Assembly: GCF_000143415.4 (NCBI RefSeq)
Contig: NW_003314384.1
Coordinates: 373,554 to 437,553 of the forward strand
Length of the DNA stretch: 64,000 bases
Direction: 5' to 3'
Source of the DNA: Selaginella moellendorffii
Lineage: Eukaryota; Streptophyta; Lycopodiopsida; Selaginellales; Selaginellaceae
Shown here: one piece after another, positions 21,591 to 34,723 of the stretch
Position numbering within the stretch: position 1 is the stretch's first letter
Layout of the letters: every line of letters starts with the position of its first letter
Notes under the pieces: model-generated
The model's input: only the letters and a program-made list of their open reading frames with translations
Database searches by the model: none
What the model was told of the DNA's origin: nothing
Made by a program: the position numbers and the translations under genes

Positions 21591-23867
21591 ATGGTGCCCG
21601 ATTGGGCATGGTCCCATGTTACCAAGTTCACTCCTTATGCTTCCAGCAAAGGAGTTGGGTGTTGGAAATGTAATTATTGTGGAAAAATGTATGGTGGTCT
21701 GCCAAAACGAATTAAGGCACATTTTGCTAAAATTTCTGGGCATGATATTGAAGCATGTAGTGCTTCAAATGTGTCTCTTCATGTTCAGAACCAAATTCAC
21801 CAAATGTTTATGGAGAAAATTGCAAATACCCCTTTGTCTTTAGTTTCTACAACAAATCTATAGAGTAGGCATTTTGATGGAGCATTTGTTGGTTTATGGT
21901 GTATGTAGAAGTTGGTTTATGTACACAGTAACACCAGAGTGGTGGTGTGAGACACAAAATCCCTAGGCCCCAAAGTGGAGCCGGAAAGGGTGCCATGTGG
22001 TAGTGGCCGAAGCGAAAGCCCAAACGAGTGTAACACGTTTGGACTAAAAGCTCTGACTTGGAAGGTTGAGAGCGGAAGTGGAACTCCCAACAAAGTGCTC
22101 AAGGAGCGAGCACGAAGCGAGCAATAAGCAAGGCTCCAAAAAGGGACCCAAAAAGGACCAACACATGACATGTGGAAGTGTCCGAGATGGAGTCCGAGGC
22201 GGACCCTAGTTGGAGTCCGATATGGAGTCCGAGATGGACCCGAAGTGGAGTCCGAGATGGAGTCCGATATGGAGTCCGAGATGGACCCGAAGTGGAGTCC
22301 GAGGTGGACCGAGACGGAGTCCGAGATGGAGTTCGAGATGGAATCCGAGATGGAGTCCGAGATGGACCCAAGATGGACCCGAGATGGAGTCCGAGATGGA
22401 GTCCGAGGTGGACCGAGACGGAGTCCGAGATGGACCCGAGATGGAGTCCGAGGTGGACCAAGACGGAGTCCGAGATGGAGTCCGAAATGGACCAAGACGG
22501 AGTCTGAGATGGAGTCCGAGAAGGACCCGAGATGGAGTCCGAGGTCGAGACCGAGACTGGGACCGAGATCGACCGAGACCAAGACCGGGACCGGGACTGA
22601 GACCGAGCCCGAGCCCGAGTCCGAGTCCGAGTCCGAGTTCGAGTTTGAGAGGGTGAAAGCCCAAAGCGTTCATCTCCCAGACCCTGGGGGGTTTGGTGAG
22701 CTCCAAAAGTATAGTAGGGGGAGGACTGTAGTGGAGCTAGTTTGGCTAGGAAAGGCCAGTTTGGCCCAAGAAGGCCAGACCCAGTGTTGGGTGATGAATT
22801 GACCACTGGGAAGTCCAAGACTAGAGTGAATACTGACCGACAAGCGGGGTAGCTTGGTGAAGTGTTCAAGAGCCGGCTCTAGTTCCCCCGGGAGATCGAC
22901 TGGCCGATGCTCCCAGTCCAAGTGTGGGTGGCACTACCTACTTGGATACCAAGCATGGCTCAACGGAACCTCGCTCTAAGCCCATGGCTAGAGCACCTAA
23001 AGGCGAAAGGTGGGGAGAGTACCCAGGTGACTTGCATAAGGCCACGGTGTTCCGAAATGTTGTCCCAAAGGCCCAGACTGTGGAAAGGAAGAGGAGCAGT
23101 CCTCTGGGCTAGTGACCAAGGACACAGTCGTGTGGTGAGGAAGTCCCAGAGGACCGTGGGACTTAGTGGTCGGGCCGGTGGGCCTCGATCCAGTGGTAGT
23201 GTTGGTGAATACGGCCGTGGGCAGAAAGGGACTTGGTGGGGACCAGAAAAGGGATATTGGGGAAGGATATTCCCCACATCTGTGGGCATCCTAAGGATGC
23301 TAAGGAGGGGATCTGGAATGATCACTCATGGACAGATGGTCCAGTCCTTGAGAGACAGGATTGTGATGCAGGTGGTGTTAGATCACCGGTATGACCAAGG
23401 TAAAGGGGCATGGCCTTAGCGTAACGGGCTAGTATGTCGGTGGTACCTTGGGGTGTCGGTCTTGGGACCGGACACGTGGAGCACTTGGACTAAGTGCAAG
23501 GGATGAGTGGCATGGATGCCATTCTCGGGGCTAGCAAGTCCCAAGTCCTGAATTGGACTTAAGGAGGTGGTGAGTGAGACCCCTCCAAGTGGTCGAAGGC
23601 GTGGTTAAGTGACTAAAGTAGAATGGAAAAATTAATCGCTTACAGGTGGATTATGTTGAAAGTGAAGAAATGAAATTTCTAGAGATTAATTTCGACACAA
23701 TTGCAATCAAACCACAATGGATGAGGATTATAGAGATGCAAGCTAGACTTGAATCTCTTGGTATAGAAGATTTAGCTGAAGAAGATCTTCCAAATGAGGA
23801 TGTGATTGTTGAGGAAGATGCCAGAGATGTCGAGGAACTTGCTGAGGATGTTGAAGAAGATGAGTAG
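21591..23867 (+). pseudogene. hAT transposase remnant with complete BED finger (A2 copy)
   Basis: 21591-21863 encodes a BED finger: aromatic residues in WAWSHVTKF, C-x2-C in CNYCGKMYGG, then H (KAHF) and a later H/C pair. The acidic C-terminal tail is at 23646-23867 and ends in two TAG codons. The two parts are in the same frame once the solo LTR is removed, with TAGs after NL and after WCM. The roughly 500-residue catalytic middle of a hAT transposase is absent, so the product could at most bind DNA. Confidence 0.75.
21946..23644 (+). mobile_element. Solo VNTR-LTR in hAT (A2 copy)
   Basis: Flanked by GGTGG at 21941-21945 and 23645-23649. Same length (1699 bp) as the A1 copy, with a few substitutions. 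Confidence 0.9.
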
Positions 23868-24084
23868 TAGATGGTTTGGTTTGGTCTAATGCTTTGGTTT
23901 GGTTTGGTTTCATGCTTTGGTTTTCTTACTTTTATTAATGTGGTTTTACTAAAAAGGTATTTTTTTTATCAAAAAAAATTTGTGAACCATTTAGCCATTT
24001 GGCATTTCACAGCCGGTCGATAACCACAGTCGGCCGGTCGGCCAGTCGGCGTTTGGAACGGTCGGGACCAACCATGCTCATGGG

Positions 24085-25465
24085 TGTGGGTGTGGGTGTG
24101 GGTGTGTTGTCACAACCAGCCTTATGTACCCAGTGGAACACCACTCTTTAAGTTTGTGAGAGCCTTCTGAATTCACTTTCTTGTCCAGCTTCATGATGTC
24201 CAGCATTGCAAATGGGGGAGTTGCTCCTAGCACATGTCCATTTTGAACTGGACACACAAACCGGTGCTTGTCCGAGATGCGCACACGGAGCTTGTCTGGA
24301 GGAGTAGTATGGTGTTGGGTGGTGTGTGAGGAAACTAGCGGCAGCAAAAGCACTGGAAGGAGGAGATAGTGTGGCATGACGAGGGTGGCGACGAGGAAGG
24401 TGTCCACGGATGAGAAACCCCAGGAAGAGGAGGAGGAGCTCTTGACAGATTGGAGCAAATCCATCAAGGCGGCGGCTTCTCCCGGTGGCCGGAACCAAAG
24501 GGCATGTACATTCTTCTTTTACAAGAGCTTATGGAGAGAAGCGATTCTTCGCTCTTCTTCAGGAAGCCCGGCCGTGTCCAAGGATGGGAGAGGAATGCAT
24601 GGAGCTCTTGCTGGGATGGTGCCGTGGACAGCACTAGCAACAAGCTTGGGTGGGTGATGGGTAGCAGCATTGACTTCCCACGATCACCATTGTCATCGAG
24701 GAGCAGCGGATCCCACGAGTAAGCAGTGAAGCAGCAGCAACGCATTTGCGATGTGGAATTCTCAGCCATGGCGAGGAGCAGCAGCAGCGTGATCTTCCTG
24801 AGCATCTCCCAGTAATAGCTTGTCCACGCAAGCCGATTGTGAACTCATCTTCTAGTGAGGCCTCCATGTTGATCTTGCAGGACAGAAGTGCATCCACACT
24901 AGGGCCCTATTCCTCTCTGTTTTTTGTCGTTCCGGGTGGGGCAGACTTGAGTTCTCTTGTCCCATGCCCTAGCTCTGCTGCTGCTGCACATGCTGCTGCT
25001 CTGGTGGTGACTCCTGATCTGATCCTAGTGTACCACTCCTGCACTTCTGTGAGACATCCATCCCTGTGAACCCCCTCAGCTGCAAAAGTATTTGGGATGA
25101 TTCCCCGCAAGCCTTTCTGACTTGTGACTGGCCTGAGACTCTCATGAAGTTCTTGCACTCTAGCCAGTGACCATGCAAGTGGATGAAGGGAGGTATCTTC
25201 ATCCTCTTCTCCACTCTCAGTGGACACTTCACCTTTGGCATGGCTTACACTTTCAGCTTTTTCCAAGACCTGGCCATCTCCCAACCTAGAAACGTCCACC
25301 TCTTCTATCCCATGGTTCTCATCCTATTGGGCTGCTTCTTTGCATGGCTCACTTGCTGCCTTGCACAACAGTGTTCTAGCCATTGATATAGAGGGCCCTT
25401 TCCCGTTCTGGCTTGTTTCCGTATGTGTTCCAGGACCCCGACCTTGTAACAGTCTTCCTCGTGGG
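24085..25465 (-). repeat. Uncharacterised dispersed repeat (A2 copy)
   Basis: Copy of 7056-8436, differing by a few substitutions. See that entry for the protein-level match to 49213-50060. Confidence 0.5.
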
Positions 25466-26020
25466 AGGACCCGGCGAGATCGCTGAACATGTATGTACAT
25501 TCCCCATGTCCCAATGGGACTAATACAAAAACTGGGCATGCCACCCTCTCAATGAGTTACTCTACATGAAGGACCTGGCGAGATCGCTGAACGTGTATGT
25601 ACATTCCCCATGTTCCAATGGGACTAATACAAAAACTGGGCGTGCCGCCCTCTCAATGAGCTACTCTACGTGATCCTCTTGTCACAGCTGGACCTAGTCC
25701 TAGAGTAGAAGTGGACGTGGTCGTCTCGATTGAATCATGTCGATGTCCAAGTCTCCCCCATGAGCTGAACGTAGAACAGAGTCCAAGAGGGACCATTGCC
25801 AGCAAATCTCGCCACCTACCATTCTGCCGAAGTATGGGAGCCACCTGGACTGCCACTCCTCTAGCTGCCTTGGTTTCACCCGCTCCTTTAGGATGGTGTA
25901 ATGAAGCCGCACTGCTGCAAGAGTGAGTCTCCACCACGATGCCACCACTGTTGATATCCTCGCTTGTTTCCCATCAAAGAGACCTAGCGAGATCATGGCA
26001 CCACTTTGTGCAATCCACAT
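25466..26020 (-). mobile_element. LINE 3' end fragment with 104-bp tandem duplication (A2 copy)
   Basis: Copy of 8437-8990, including the tandem duplicated terminus. Confidence 0.65.
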
Positions 26021-26116
26021 TCTCTGTGTGCCGTTGTCAAAACAGTGTGATTGAGAGCAAGTAAAGGAGGTAAGAGAATGAATTTTCATTTATTCGTGAT
26101 GAGGGAGAGGACAAAA

Positions 26117-26172
26117 GACAACCTGAGACCGGTTTCGTCCTTTTTGGGACTCATCAGCCAGATGTAGTTGTC
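26117..26172 (-). ncRNA. Type I hammerhead ribozyme (A2 copy)
   Basis: Identical in every core and stem position to 9088-9143. Predicted cleavage lies between 26127 and 26126 on the minus strand. Confidence 0.82.
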
Positions 26173-26458
26173 TAGCATCTACCCTAACCCTAGCTTGGCA
26201 TTGACTCTAATTATATTCTGGCTCTGTTACTTGGCACAAGTCCATGTGGCGGCCATGCTAAGTGGCATCGCAGCGTTGGCTCGCGAAGATGTGAATATAG
26301 CAAAACTAAAGTTGGTTACTTAGCAACAATAGTAGTTGCAGAGAATGTCTTCAGCAGATCACTGAAGAGAGTAAGTGTTTGTCTGGTGGATGACGTACCT
26401 TTGATGCAAGATAACTTGTAAATGTGGCATGATATAGTGTATGCATTATGTCCACAAT

Positions 26459-27259
26459 GCTTGTGTCAGTTGTACATAAGTTAAACGCTCATCTAGATTA
26501 CATCCTCAACTCTATAAAGAAAACTTTATATTGTTCCCAAGATCCCAAAGTCATTCTCTTATTAACCCCTTTCTATCCACTGCATTGTGCACAAGTTCAA
26601 GCATGAACTAGAGTGGAGAGCCATGTCCTCTCGACATACTACTCCTCAAGGACAGATCCATATCTAGGATCTTCCAATTCCAATACAAGTGGTGATATAC
26701 TTGGCCACGAATAAGAGTTGCATTAAGGAATAGCTCTAATACCAAATTGTAAACAACTAAATTTTCCATTCTACTTTAATTACTTAACCACACTTCCGAC
26801 CACTTAGAGGAGTCTCACTCACAACCTCCATAAATCCTATTCCGGACTTAGAGCTTGCTAGCCTCGAGAATGGCATCCCTACCACTCAACCTTTACATTT
26901 GGTCCAAGTGCTCCACATGTTTAATCCCATGATCAACACCCAAAAACACCACCAACATATCAGCCCGTTATTGCCCTTTTATCTTTACCACACTAGTGGT
27001 CCAACACCACTTGCATCACAGTCCCATCTCTCAAAGACTAGACGATCCGTCCATCAATGGTCATCCAAGATGCACTCCTTAGCATCTTTAGGATGCCTAC
27101 AAAAATGGGGAATAGCCTTCTCCAATATCCCTTTTTTAGACTCCACCAAATCCTTTTCTATCCATGGGTGTGTTCATCAACACTGCCATTGGGTCAAGGC
27201 CCACAACTCCGACCACTAAGTCCTATTGTCCTTTAGGACTTCCTCACCATATAACCATA
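26459..27259 (-). mobile_element. Antisense VNTR-LTR fragment (A2 copy)
   Basis: Copy of 9430-10230 with the same primer-site remnant. It continues after the nested solo LTR at 28790-29410. Confidence 0.8.
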
Positions 27260-28784
27260 TGTGAGACACAAAATCCCTAGGCCCCAAAGTGGAGCCGGAA
27301 GGGTGCCACGTGGTAGTGGCCGAAACGAAAGCCAAACGAGCGTAACACGTTTGGACTAAAAGATTCAACTTGATAGGTTGAGAGTGGGAGTGGAACTCCC
27401 AACAAAGTGCTTGAGGAATGAGCATGAAGCGAGCAACAAGCGAGGCTCTAAAAAAGGACCCAAAAAGGACTAACACATGACACGTGGAAGTGTCCAAGAT
27501 GGACCCAAGATGGAGTCCGAGATGGAGTCCGAGGTGGACCTGAGGTGGAGTCTGAGATGGAGTCCGAGAAGGACCTGAGATGGAGTCCAAGATGGACCCG
27601 AGATGGAGACCGAGGTCGAGACCAAGACCAGAACCGAGACTGAGACCGAGACCGAGACCAAGACCGAGACGGAGACTGAGACCGAGACTGAGACCGAGAC
27701 CGAGACCGGGACTGGGACCGGGACCGGGACCAAGCCCAAAACCAAGCTCGAGCTCGAGCCCGAGTCCGAGTTCAAGTCCGAGTCCGAGTCCGAGTTCGAG
27801 TCTGAGAGGGTGAAAGCCCAAAGCGTTCGTCTCCTAGACCCTAGGGGGTTTGGTGAGCTCCAAAAGTATAGTAAGGGGGAGGACTGCAGTGGAGCTAGTT
27901 TGGCCCAGGAAGGCCAGACCCAGTGTTGGGTGATGAACTAACCACTGGGAAGTCCAAAATTAAAGTGAATACGGACCGACAAACGGGGTAGCTTGGTGAA
28001 GTGTTCAAGAGCTAGCTCTAGTTCCCCCGAGAGATCGACTGGCCAATGCTCCCAGTCCAAGTGTGGGTGGCACTACCTACTTGGATACTAGGCGTGGCTC
28101 AATGGAACCTCGCTCTAAGCCCATGGCTAGAGCACCTAAAGGCAAAAGGTGGGGAGAGTACCCACGGGGCTCACGTAAGTCCACGGTGTTCCGAAATGTT
28201 GTCCCGAAGTCCCAAATGGGGGAAAAGAGGAGGAGCAATCCCCGACCACTAAGTCCCATGGTCCTCTGGGGCTTCCTCACCATATGCTTGTATCCTTAGT
28301 CACTACACTAGAGCCTGTGGGCCTTGATTTAGTGGCAGTGTCGGCGAACATGGCCATGGACAGAAAAGGGACTTGGTGGGGACCGGAAAAGGGACATTGG
28401 GGGAAGGTTATTCCCCATGTCTGTGGGCATCCTAAGGATGCTAAGGAGTGGATCTGGGATGATCACTCATGAACGGATGGCCCACTCTTTGAGAGACGGG
28501 ACTGTGATGGAGGTGGTGTCAGACCACTGGTGTGACCAAGGTGAATGGGCATGGCCATAGCGTAACGGGCTAATATGTTAGTGGTACCTTGGAGTGTCGG
28601 TCATGGGATCGGTCACGTGGAGCACTTGGACCAAGTGCAAAGGTTGAGTGGCGGGGATGCCATTCTCGGGGCTAGCAAGCCCAAATCTGAAATAGGACTT
28701 ATGGAGGTTGTGAGTGAAACTCGTCCAAGTGGTCAGAGGTGTGGTTAAGTGACTAAAGTAGAATGGAAAAATTAGTCGCTTACA
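27260..28784 (+). mobile_element. Solo VNTR-LTR (A2 copy), shortened array
   Basis: CCATA flanks at 27255-27259 and 28785-28789. The array has lost about 160 bp relative to 10231-11915, a post-duplication VNTR change. Confidence 0.9.
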
Positions 28785-28789
28785 CCATA

Positions 28790-29410
28790 TCCTTGATCAC
28801 TACACCAAAGAATTGCCCCTCTTCCTTTCCACAATCTAGGATTTTGGGATAACATTTTGGAACACTGTGGCCCTATGCAAGCCTCATGGGTACTCTCCCC
28901 ACTTTCTACCTTTGGGTGTTCTAGCCATAGAGCTAGAGCAAGGTTCTATTGAGCCATGCCAAATTGGCTTTTCTTTATTGAGAGTCAATGACTATTGAAA
29001 AATGAATGTCCTTATATTCCAAACCATCACCATACCCTAGTGAGTTGGGACTTGAACCCAAACACTAAAAAGTTAGGACTTGAACCCAACCTCCGCATAT
29101 GCATCTATGGGCGGCATCACCTAGGATTCCTAGCATGACTCCTAACATCAATGCACCAACTTATACCCAAAGCAAGTTACAAATCACAATTTAGGAACTT
29201 AGTTCCTCCAAACTGTCAAGTCCTCTCACTTGATAAGTCTGTGATCATGCATAGACTCCTCTATACTTGGCCCTATAGGCCACCCTTTTTGAAGTTAGCA
29301 CCTTTAACTAGGGTCATTGTTCCCTTGACTTGCCAATCTCACTTAGTAAGTCATTTGACTAGCATAACATGGTTTTATATATAAGCATGAAACTTCTCAA
29401 CCATTGACTT
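28790..29410 (-). mobile_element. Antisense VNTR-LTR and internal fragment (A2 copy)
   Basis: Copy of 11921-12540. Confidence 0.65.
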
Positions 29411-31340
29411 TCGTTCAAAGCTATCTTTTTTAACATTGATCCTTTAGGACTATTCCTTGATTCCAATGTCGTTTGCTAATTGTAATTATATTTTGTAGTT
29501 TAACATTTTTATTGGATGAAACTGGAAAGAATGCAAACTTAACATGAGCTGGAGTTGGTTTATCTGGATCTTTTATAAAATAGATATTAATTACATTAAT
29601 ACATTGACGTGTGGAACAATTGCTAGACAAAGTGACTTTTGTCAATACACCAGTGTGAAATGGTTGCACATATTCTAAGCATCTTTCCAACTAACACCAT
29701 AATTGTTTGATACAAGTGATACAAAATGATGCTATGTCACAATTAATGTTTTTTATGGGAAGGGGAGGTTCTAGCTTAGGATAGTATAATATGTGGAAGT
29801 AAATAAAACTTATAATATAAAATATATTTATAATTTTTGTTTATTGTTTCCACATAAATGTGAAGCTTGGGCTTTTTTTCACAAAGAAAAAAATCATAAG
29901 ACACTCATTTAAGTATTTAAATTTAAATTTTTAATATTAAAATTATTTTTTTTAAATTTTTTTTACAATGATGCAACTTAAAAAAATTTATGTTTGTGCT
30001 TGCAAACACAATAACATATGAGTGAATTGTTTTTAAAGATTTGCTCAAATTTAGATCTGAAATTTTTAAATATGATTATATTTACTTACAGAATGCTAAA
30101 ATAAGGGAGCTAATTGATTAGAATTTAGAACATATGAGACAAAAAAATAAATGTAAATTAATTTTTCAACTACATAAATAAGTTTTCATATATATTTCTT
30201 TCATCATGAAAGGCATACACAAAAAAAAACCTTTAAAAAAAACTATAAACCTTCGCAAATGTAACTATTAAATTGTTAAAAACTCATTTGTTATATCAAT
30301 TTTAAGAATTTTTAGCATTGAAACTTTTTTTAAAAATTCAAATAAACTAATGTGTTTTATGTTCACAAGATTATGAAAATATTTATAGGCCGTAAATTTT
30401 GAGCATATAATTACTAGGAAATGCAAACTAAGCACTTAGGTTTTAAGTGCTACATGAAAAACATAATATTATGTTTTGTAGCACAAAAACAAAAATCATA
30501 ATATAATTTCACTATTAGGAACCTAACAAATTCTAAAAATATTTTAAAAGATTCTAGAAGGTTCTAAAAGTTTCGTGGATTATTCTAAAATATTCTTAAA
30601 AGCTAGATTCTAAAGAAATATTCCTAGAATATTTCTAATAAAAGTTAGAAGAAAATATTCCTAAAAGAATGCAACATGGGGATTAGAAACAAGCAGCATG
30701 CGCACCAGCTAGTTTGAAGTATGATTGCGTTATTGCAACAAGTATCATGATCAATCCATCTAGGTTGTTTGAGTGTGCTTCCCATACCTGGAAATCTCTG
30801 CAATTCCACCCAAAACGCTTCCAATACAGGCTTCTGAGCTCCCCCGTTCGCTTAGACTTGTTCATTTTTGCATGTCTGTAGACATGTTGGTTCTTGTTTG
30901 TTGCGGCAACTAAAAACTTTCCAATTTCCAAGACACATTTGTACAAATCCAATTCTTCCAACATCCTAACCAGTCCGAAGGCAGCACCTTGGTGGAATCT
31001 TCATGCGGCTTTATTCCTCCCCACCATATACTCAAAATCATCCTCATTGAATTCCATGGTGTAGCAATGTCACTAGCTGAAACCTTATGTGCCTGCGCAT
31101 TTCAAATTCGCCCAAAGCGAAATCCATGTAAGTCAGCCTATATTGAAGTTGAGTTAGTATTGCTCCTTGTGGATAACACTCTGATGAAGCTCATTTTAAG
31201 TTTAACAAAGCTTCACAATTGCATCTTTTTATTGAAATCAAGTACAAGCGCACCACACAATTATTCCCATGATCAATCATCCTTGTCAAGTTAGACCAGC
31301 AAGACAAGGCATGATTATACATACGACTGCTATATATATA
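29411..31340. other. AT-rich non-coding stretch and spacer (A2 copy)
   Basis: Copy of 12541-14471, including the exon-like frame at 30683-30964. No additional gene. Confidence 0.4.
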
Positions 31341-33155
31341 TCATGTAGGACATGAACAAGCGTTGACGCTCATGTTGACATCACCACCAGCTGCAGCAAC
31401 AATACTTGTTGGAGCATCCGCAACAGCTTCAGCCTGGTTCCACATGACCACCCAGCCGCCTCTGCAATCCTTGTCATCGTCGTAACCTTTGCATGAACAT
31501 GATGCCGAGTCATATTTGCAGCTGTTGTTCACACCATCCCAGGTGCCTCCCTGTGAGGTGGTACGAGTTGTAGCCCGACCATTGGAATCCAGCACAATAC
31601 AAGAATCTCCGTAGCAGTAGCAAGTGAAGCCAATTCCTCCAACATGACAGTCGTCGTCGTTCTTGCACCCCTCACAAGCCCTGTGGCACTCAAAGTGCTT
31701 CGAGTCCCCAGAAATGTCCTTGACAGCTACAAACTGCTGCAGGATCACACTACCGCGCGGAGTGCTCTTGGTCAGGCACTGGAATCCCCAGTAGCCCTGG
31801 TAGTAAGCCTGTAAGTTCCTGCCCACTTGCCACTGGCTACTCCCAACAGGGAAACGCCTGAGCACAACTTCCCATATGGGAGTGAACTTGTACTGCACAG
31901 CCAAGCTGCTGGTTGCTCCCTCCTCCATGAACGTGAACATCAGTTCCTTGCTCCGGTCCTGAGTGAGTTTTGCTCGAGTCTCGGGAGTACCACCTTTCAC
32001 AAACAGCTTGTTGTGCATTTCCAAGTTCGCCGACTCCCGCTTGCTCTCCTGGCTTACACCCGCACAGCCTTCCACCCCGGACTGAAGCCCCTCCAGCTTT
32101 AGGCACGCCTGGGCCTTGAACTGCTGCTGCGAGTAGGATTTGGAAGACTTGGCGCTGCTCCATTGCTGCAGCAAGGAGCCCGTGTAGATGGTCGAGATGT
32201 AGTGCGAGCCCCACTTTGACAAAAACTGTTGGAAAGGTGTCCAGCTGCTGCTTACTCCTGGCTCAGCCACCTCCACAGGCAACGTCTGCAGCTCCTCGAA
32301 AAACTTGGGATTCAGAGGCAGGTGGTCCACCTTGTTGCTGTTAAGGGTCTTCATCTTGGAAATAGAGACCGCGTCCAAGGACAGTGCTGAGATCTCTTGC
32401 TCCCCGGCACTGATTGAGTTGAAGGTGCTCTGTAGTGTTGCAGAAACTGCTTGATAGTTCCCAGAGATGCTGGCTTCCGCACCAAGCTGCACCCCCCAAT
32501 TGCAAATTGTCATTAATGACATACACTGTCACATCTCAGCAAAGACTTCTTGTTGAGTTTTGCAACATACGTACCGACATGTAGAACCTCTCTGTGCTCT
32601 CATAGAAGCTCGTCTGGTAGTCAACTTTGTTCACATCCAAGATGATCACTGCATCTTCATTCAGGTTGGAAAAGATGTTGAGACCGCCAGCTTGGGTTTC
32701 CAGAATGTTGGCTCTGGGGAGGTAGACCCCGGTCCCCAGAGAACCCTCTGTTCAAAATGTTCAAAATGCAAGTTGGTCAACTACAGTGCTACCTACCAAT
32801 TCAGGCTTACCTTGCTCTCCAAGCAGTTGGAGTAGCTCCCCAGCCGAAAGCACCAGCCCGCCTTGCTGAGGAACGGTGGTAGCCTTGGACAGGGAAACAC
32901 TCATGTCTGTCTTGTTAACCGTCGACCACTCCAGGCCTCTGTTGTCCAGAGCATCCAGCAGCACATTGTTTGGCTGCACCAGCACCAGGAGGCCTCCCTT
33001 GGGAATGGGAGTTTCCGCACTTTTGCTGCTGGCGAAGAACGCCAATATGCAAAAGAGAAAGAACAGTGCTGCTAGCTCGTGATACCTGGAAAACTGGTTA
33101 GTGGCAACACAATGGCACTGGAGAGAGTGCATAGCTACCTTTTAAGAAATGCCAT
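31341..33155 (-). CDS. Secreted MACPF-domain protein (copy 2)
   Basis: Exons are 33155-33139, 33085-32811, 32747-32575 and 32486-31341, exactly as in copy 1. The predicted products of the two copies are identical in every frame I compared, so the duplication is very recent or one copy is an assembly duplicate. Same signal peptide, MACPF signature (WGSHY) and Cys-rich tail. Both copies keep about 250 bp or more of identical upstream sequence, so they should share promoter elements if both are real. Confidence 0.8.
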
Positions 33156-33843
33156 GGTTGAGATTGAACTTGATGAATTTGCTGAATATGCTGAATACAT
33201 GAATGCCTTGTGTCCATCATCCAATTTATACTGCCTCTGCTACGGTTCAAACCCCACTGTACCTTTTTCTAAAATCACTGTACCCTTTTCGCCTTGGGTC
33301 ATGGCAAGCATGCTTCTAATTTTCAAGCTTGATTTAATCACGTGCCTGAACATACGGAGGCATCCATCCCTCGTGTTGATCAGGCTAAATGCGCTGGTGT
33401 TAGTTTTGTAAGTGAATCCCCAAGCCACATAAAGAATATGGAAGCAACTGTAGCCTTCTCACCTGTGTCCATTAATCGTTGAAGCTATTTGATATAGTCG
33501 AGTAGTTGTACTTGCACCAAGAACTAATGGACGCCCGTAGTCCTGGAAACGTATTATTTTTACAGATCTCACTGCTTGTCCTTCAACACAAAAGTGGAAC
33601 AAAGTCAGAATCACTAACAGACTAAAACAAAAGGGCGTATAAACCTTATTTCAGGTACCTGGATTGGCATGCAAAAGACTCTTAACACACGCACAACTTG
33701 AGCTCCCGCTTCCAAACTACGCTAGTCGGTCTGTCATTGCCTCTCACTGTGCAGTGTCCTGTCCAGAATGATCCCCCGATTCTCAGGACCGTTTCCAGCG
33801 GAAGCTGGAATGTCAGATATAATCAGGACACTTTATCTGTCTG

Positions 33844-34094
33844 CTAACCTCGCAGAGAATCTCAGCAGCATTAATTTGCGCCAGTGGATCATCTGCCTTT
33901 CGAAGTTCCTTTTCTAAGACAGAGAAAATGCCGGGACTGCGTACTTTCTCAGCAGCTAGTTGTGGTGCAGATGCAGAGTCATTTGCTACATACTTGAGGA
34001 GAGGTTCCTGGGATAGAAATTCAAGACATACTAGTTCAACGGGTGACTTAGCCAAAATGCACCAGCTGCTTGCGCCACAGTAGAGTCCCTGGCA
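33844..34094 (-). pseudogene. ARM-repeat/PSMD5-like gene fragment (A2 copy)
   Basis: Copy of 16975-17225 with the same donor site. Confidence 0.35.
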
Positions 34095-34623
34095 AAGCGA
34101 AACTATTGAGCTCGATTTGTTAATTAGAATATGTATGTACTCATTAGATAAAGTGCCTCACTAAAGGATGAACAATGCCAAAAGCTGCTTAGGCAATGCA
34201 GTTTCGGCAGAGCTTGGATTGCCATTTTAATGTCAAGGAATTTGGCTATCTGTATGAGTAGACACAGAAAAATCAGCTAATGAACCCACTAGAAAAAGAG
34301 AAAAGCTGTCTCACTGAGTTGCACTTGCACGTAAGCTTTCGTCTCGGGGTGGTCACTCTTTATAAGCATTATATATCATCTGCATTCTGGAAGTTTAGAA
34401 TAGGGCCTAGTATACTTTTCTTGTTGTTCATAATTTGCCCCATACATATATGCATTTTTTCAAATCTTAAATAAACCCCCAATTCTTATATATATGTGGA
34501 ATATTCTGGTTATTTTTGTATAAAGCATATATATATTTCCATTAATATAAAAAAATTATTTCACCCTTCTATGACAATTGATATTCTTGCTTTTATCTTT
34601 GATGAAATTATCAAAAACTTCCC

Positions 34624-34723
34624 NNNNNNNNNNNNNNNNNNNNNNNNNNNNNNNNNNNNNNNNNNNNNNNNNNNNNNNNNNNNNNNNNNNNNNNNNNNNN
34701 NNNNNNNNNNNNNNNNNNNNNNN
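34624..34723. other. Assembly gap (100 N)
   Basis: Exactly 100 N, a placeholder length. The left flank is unit A at the position equivalent to 17754. The right flank is unit A at the position equivalent to 2982 (19979 in A2). The true gap could hold a unit B and the start of unit A. Confidence 0.99.

Larger units (their letters stand above)
21123..24076 (+). mobile_element. Non-autonomous hAT transposon (A2 copy)
   Basis: Same terminal repeats as the A1 copy, with CTCATGGG duplications at 21115-21122 and 24077-24084. Because the flanking duplication and the nested LTR are shared with A1, both insertions predate the segmental duplication. Confidence 0.85.
19374..34623. repeat. Segmental duplication unit A, copy 2
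   Basis: Colinear with 2377-17754. It ends at the assembly gap. It keeps the full BED segment and the undamaged hAT tail that copy 1 has lost, so for the hAT element copy 2 is closer to the ancestral state. Confidence 0.9.
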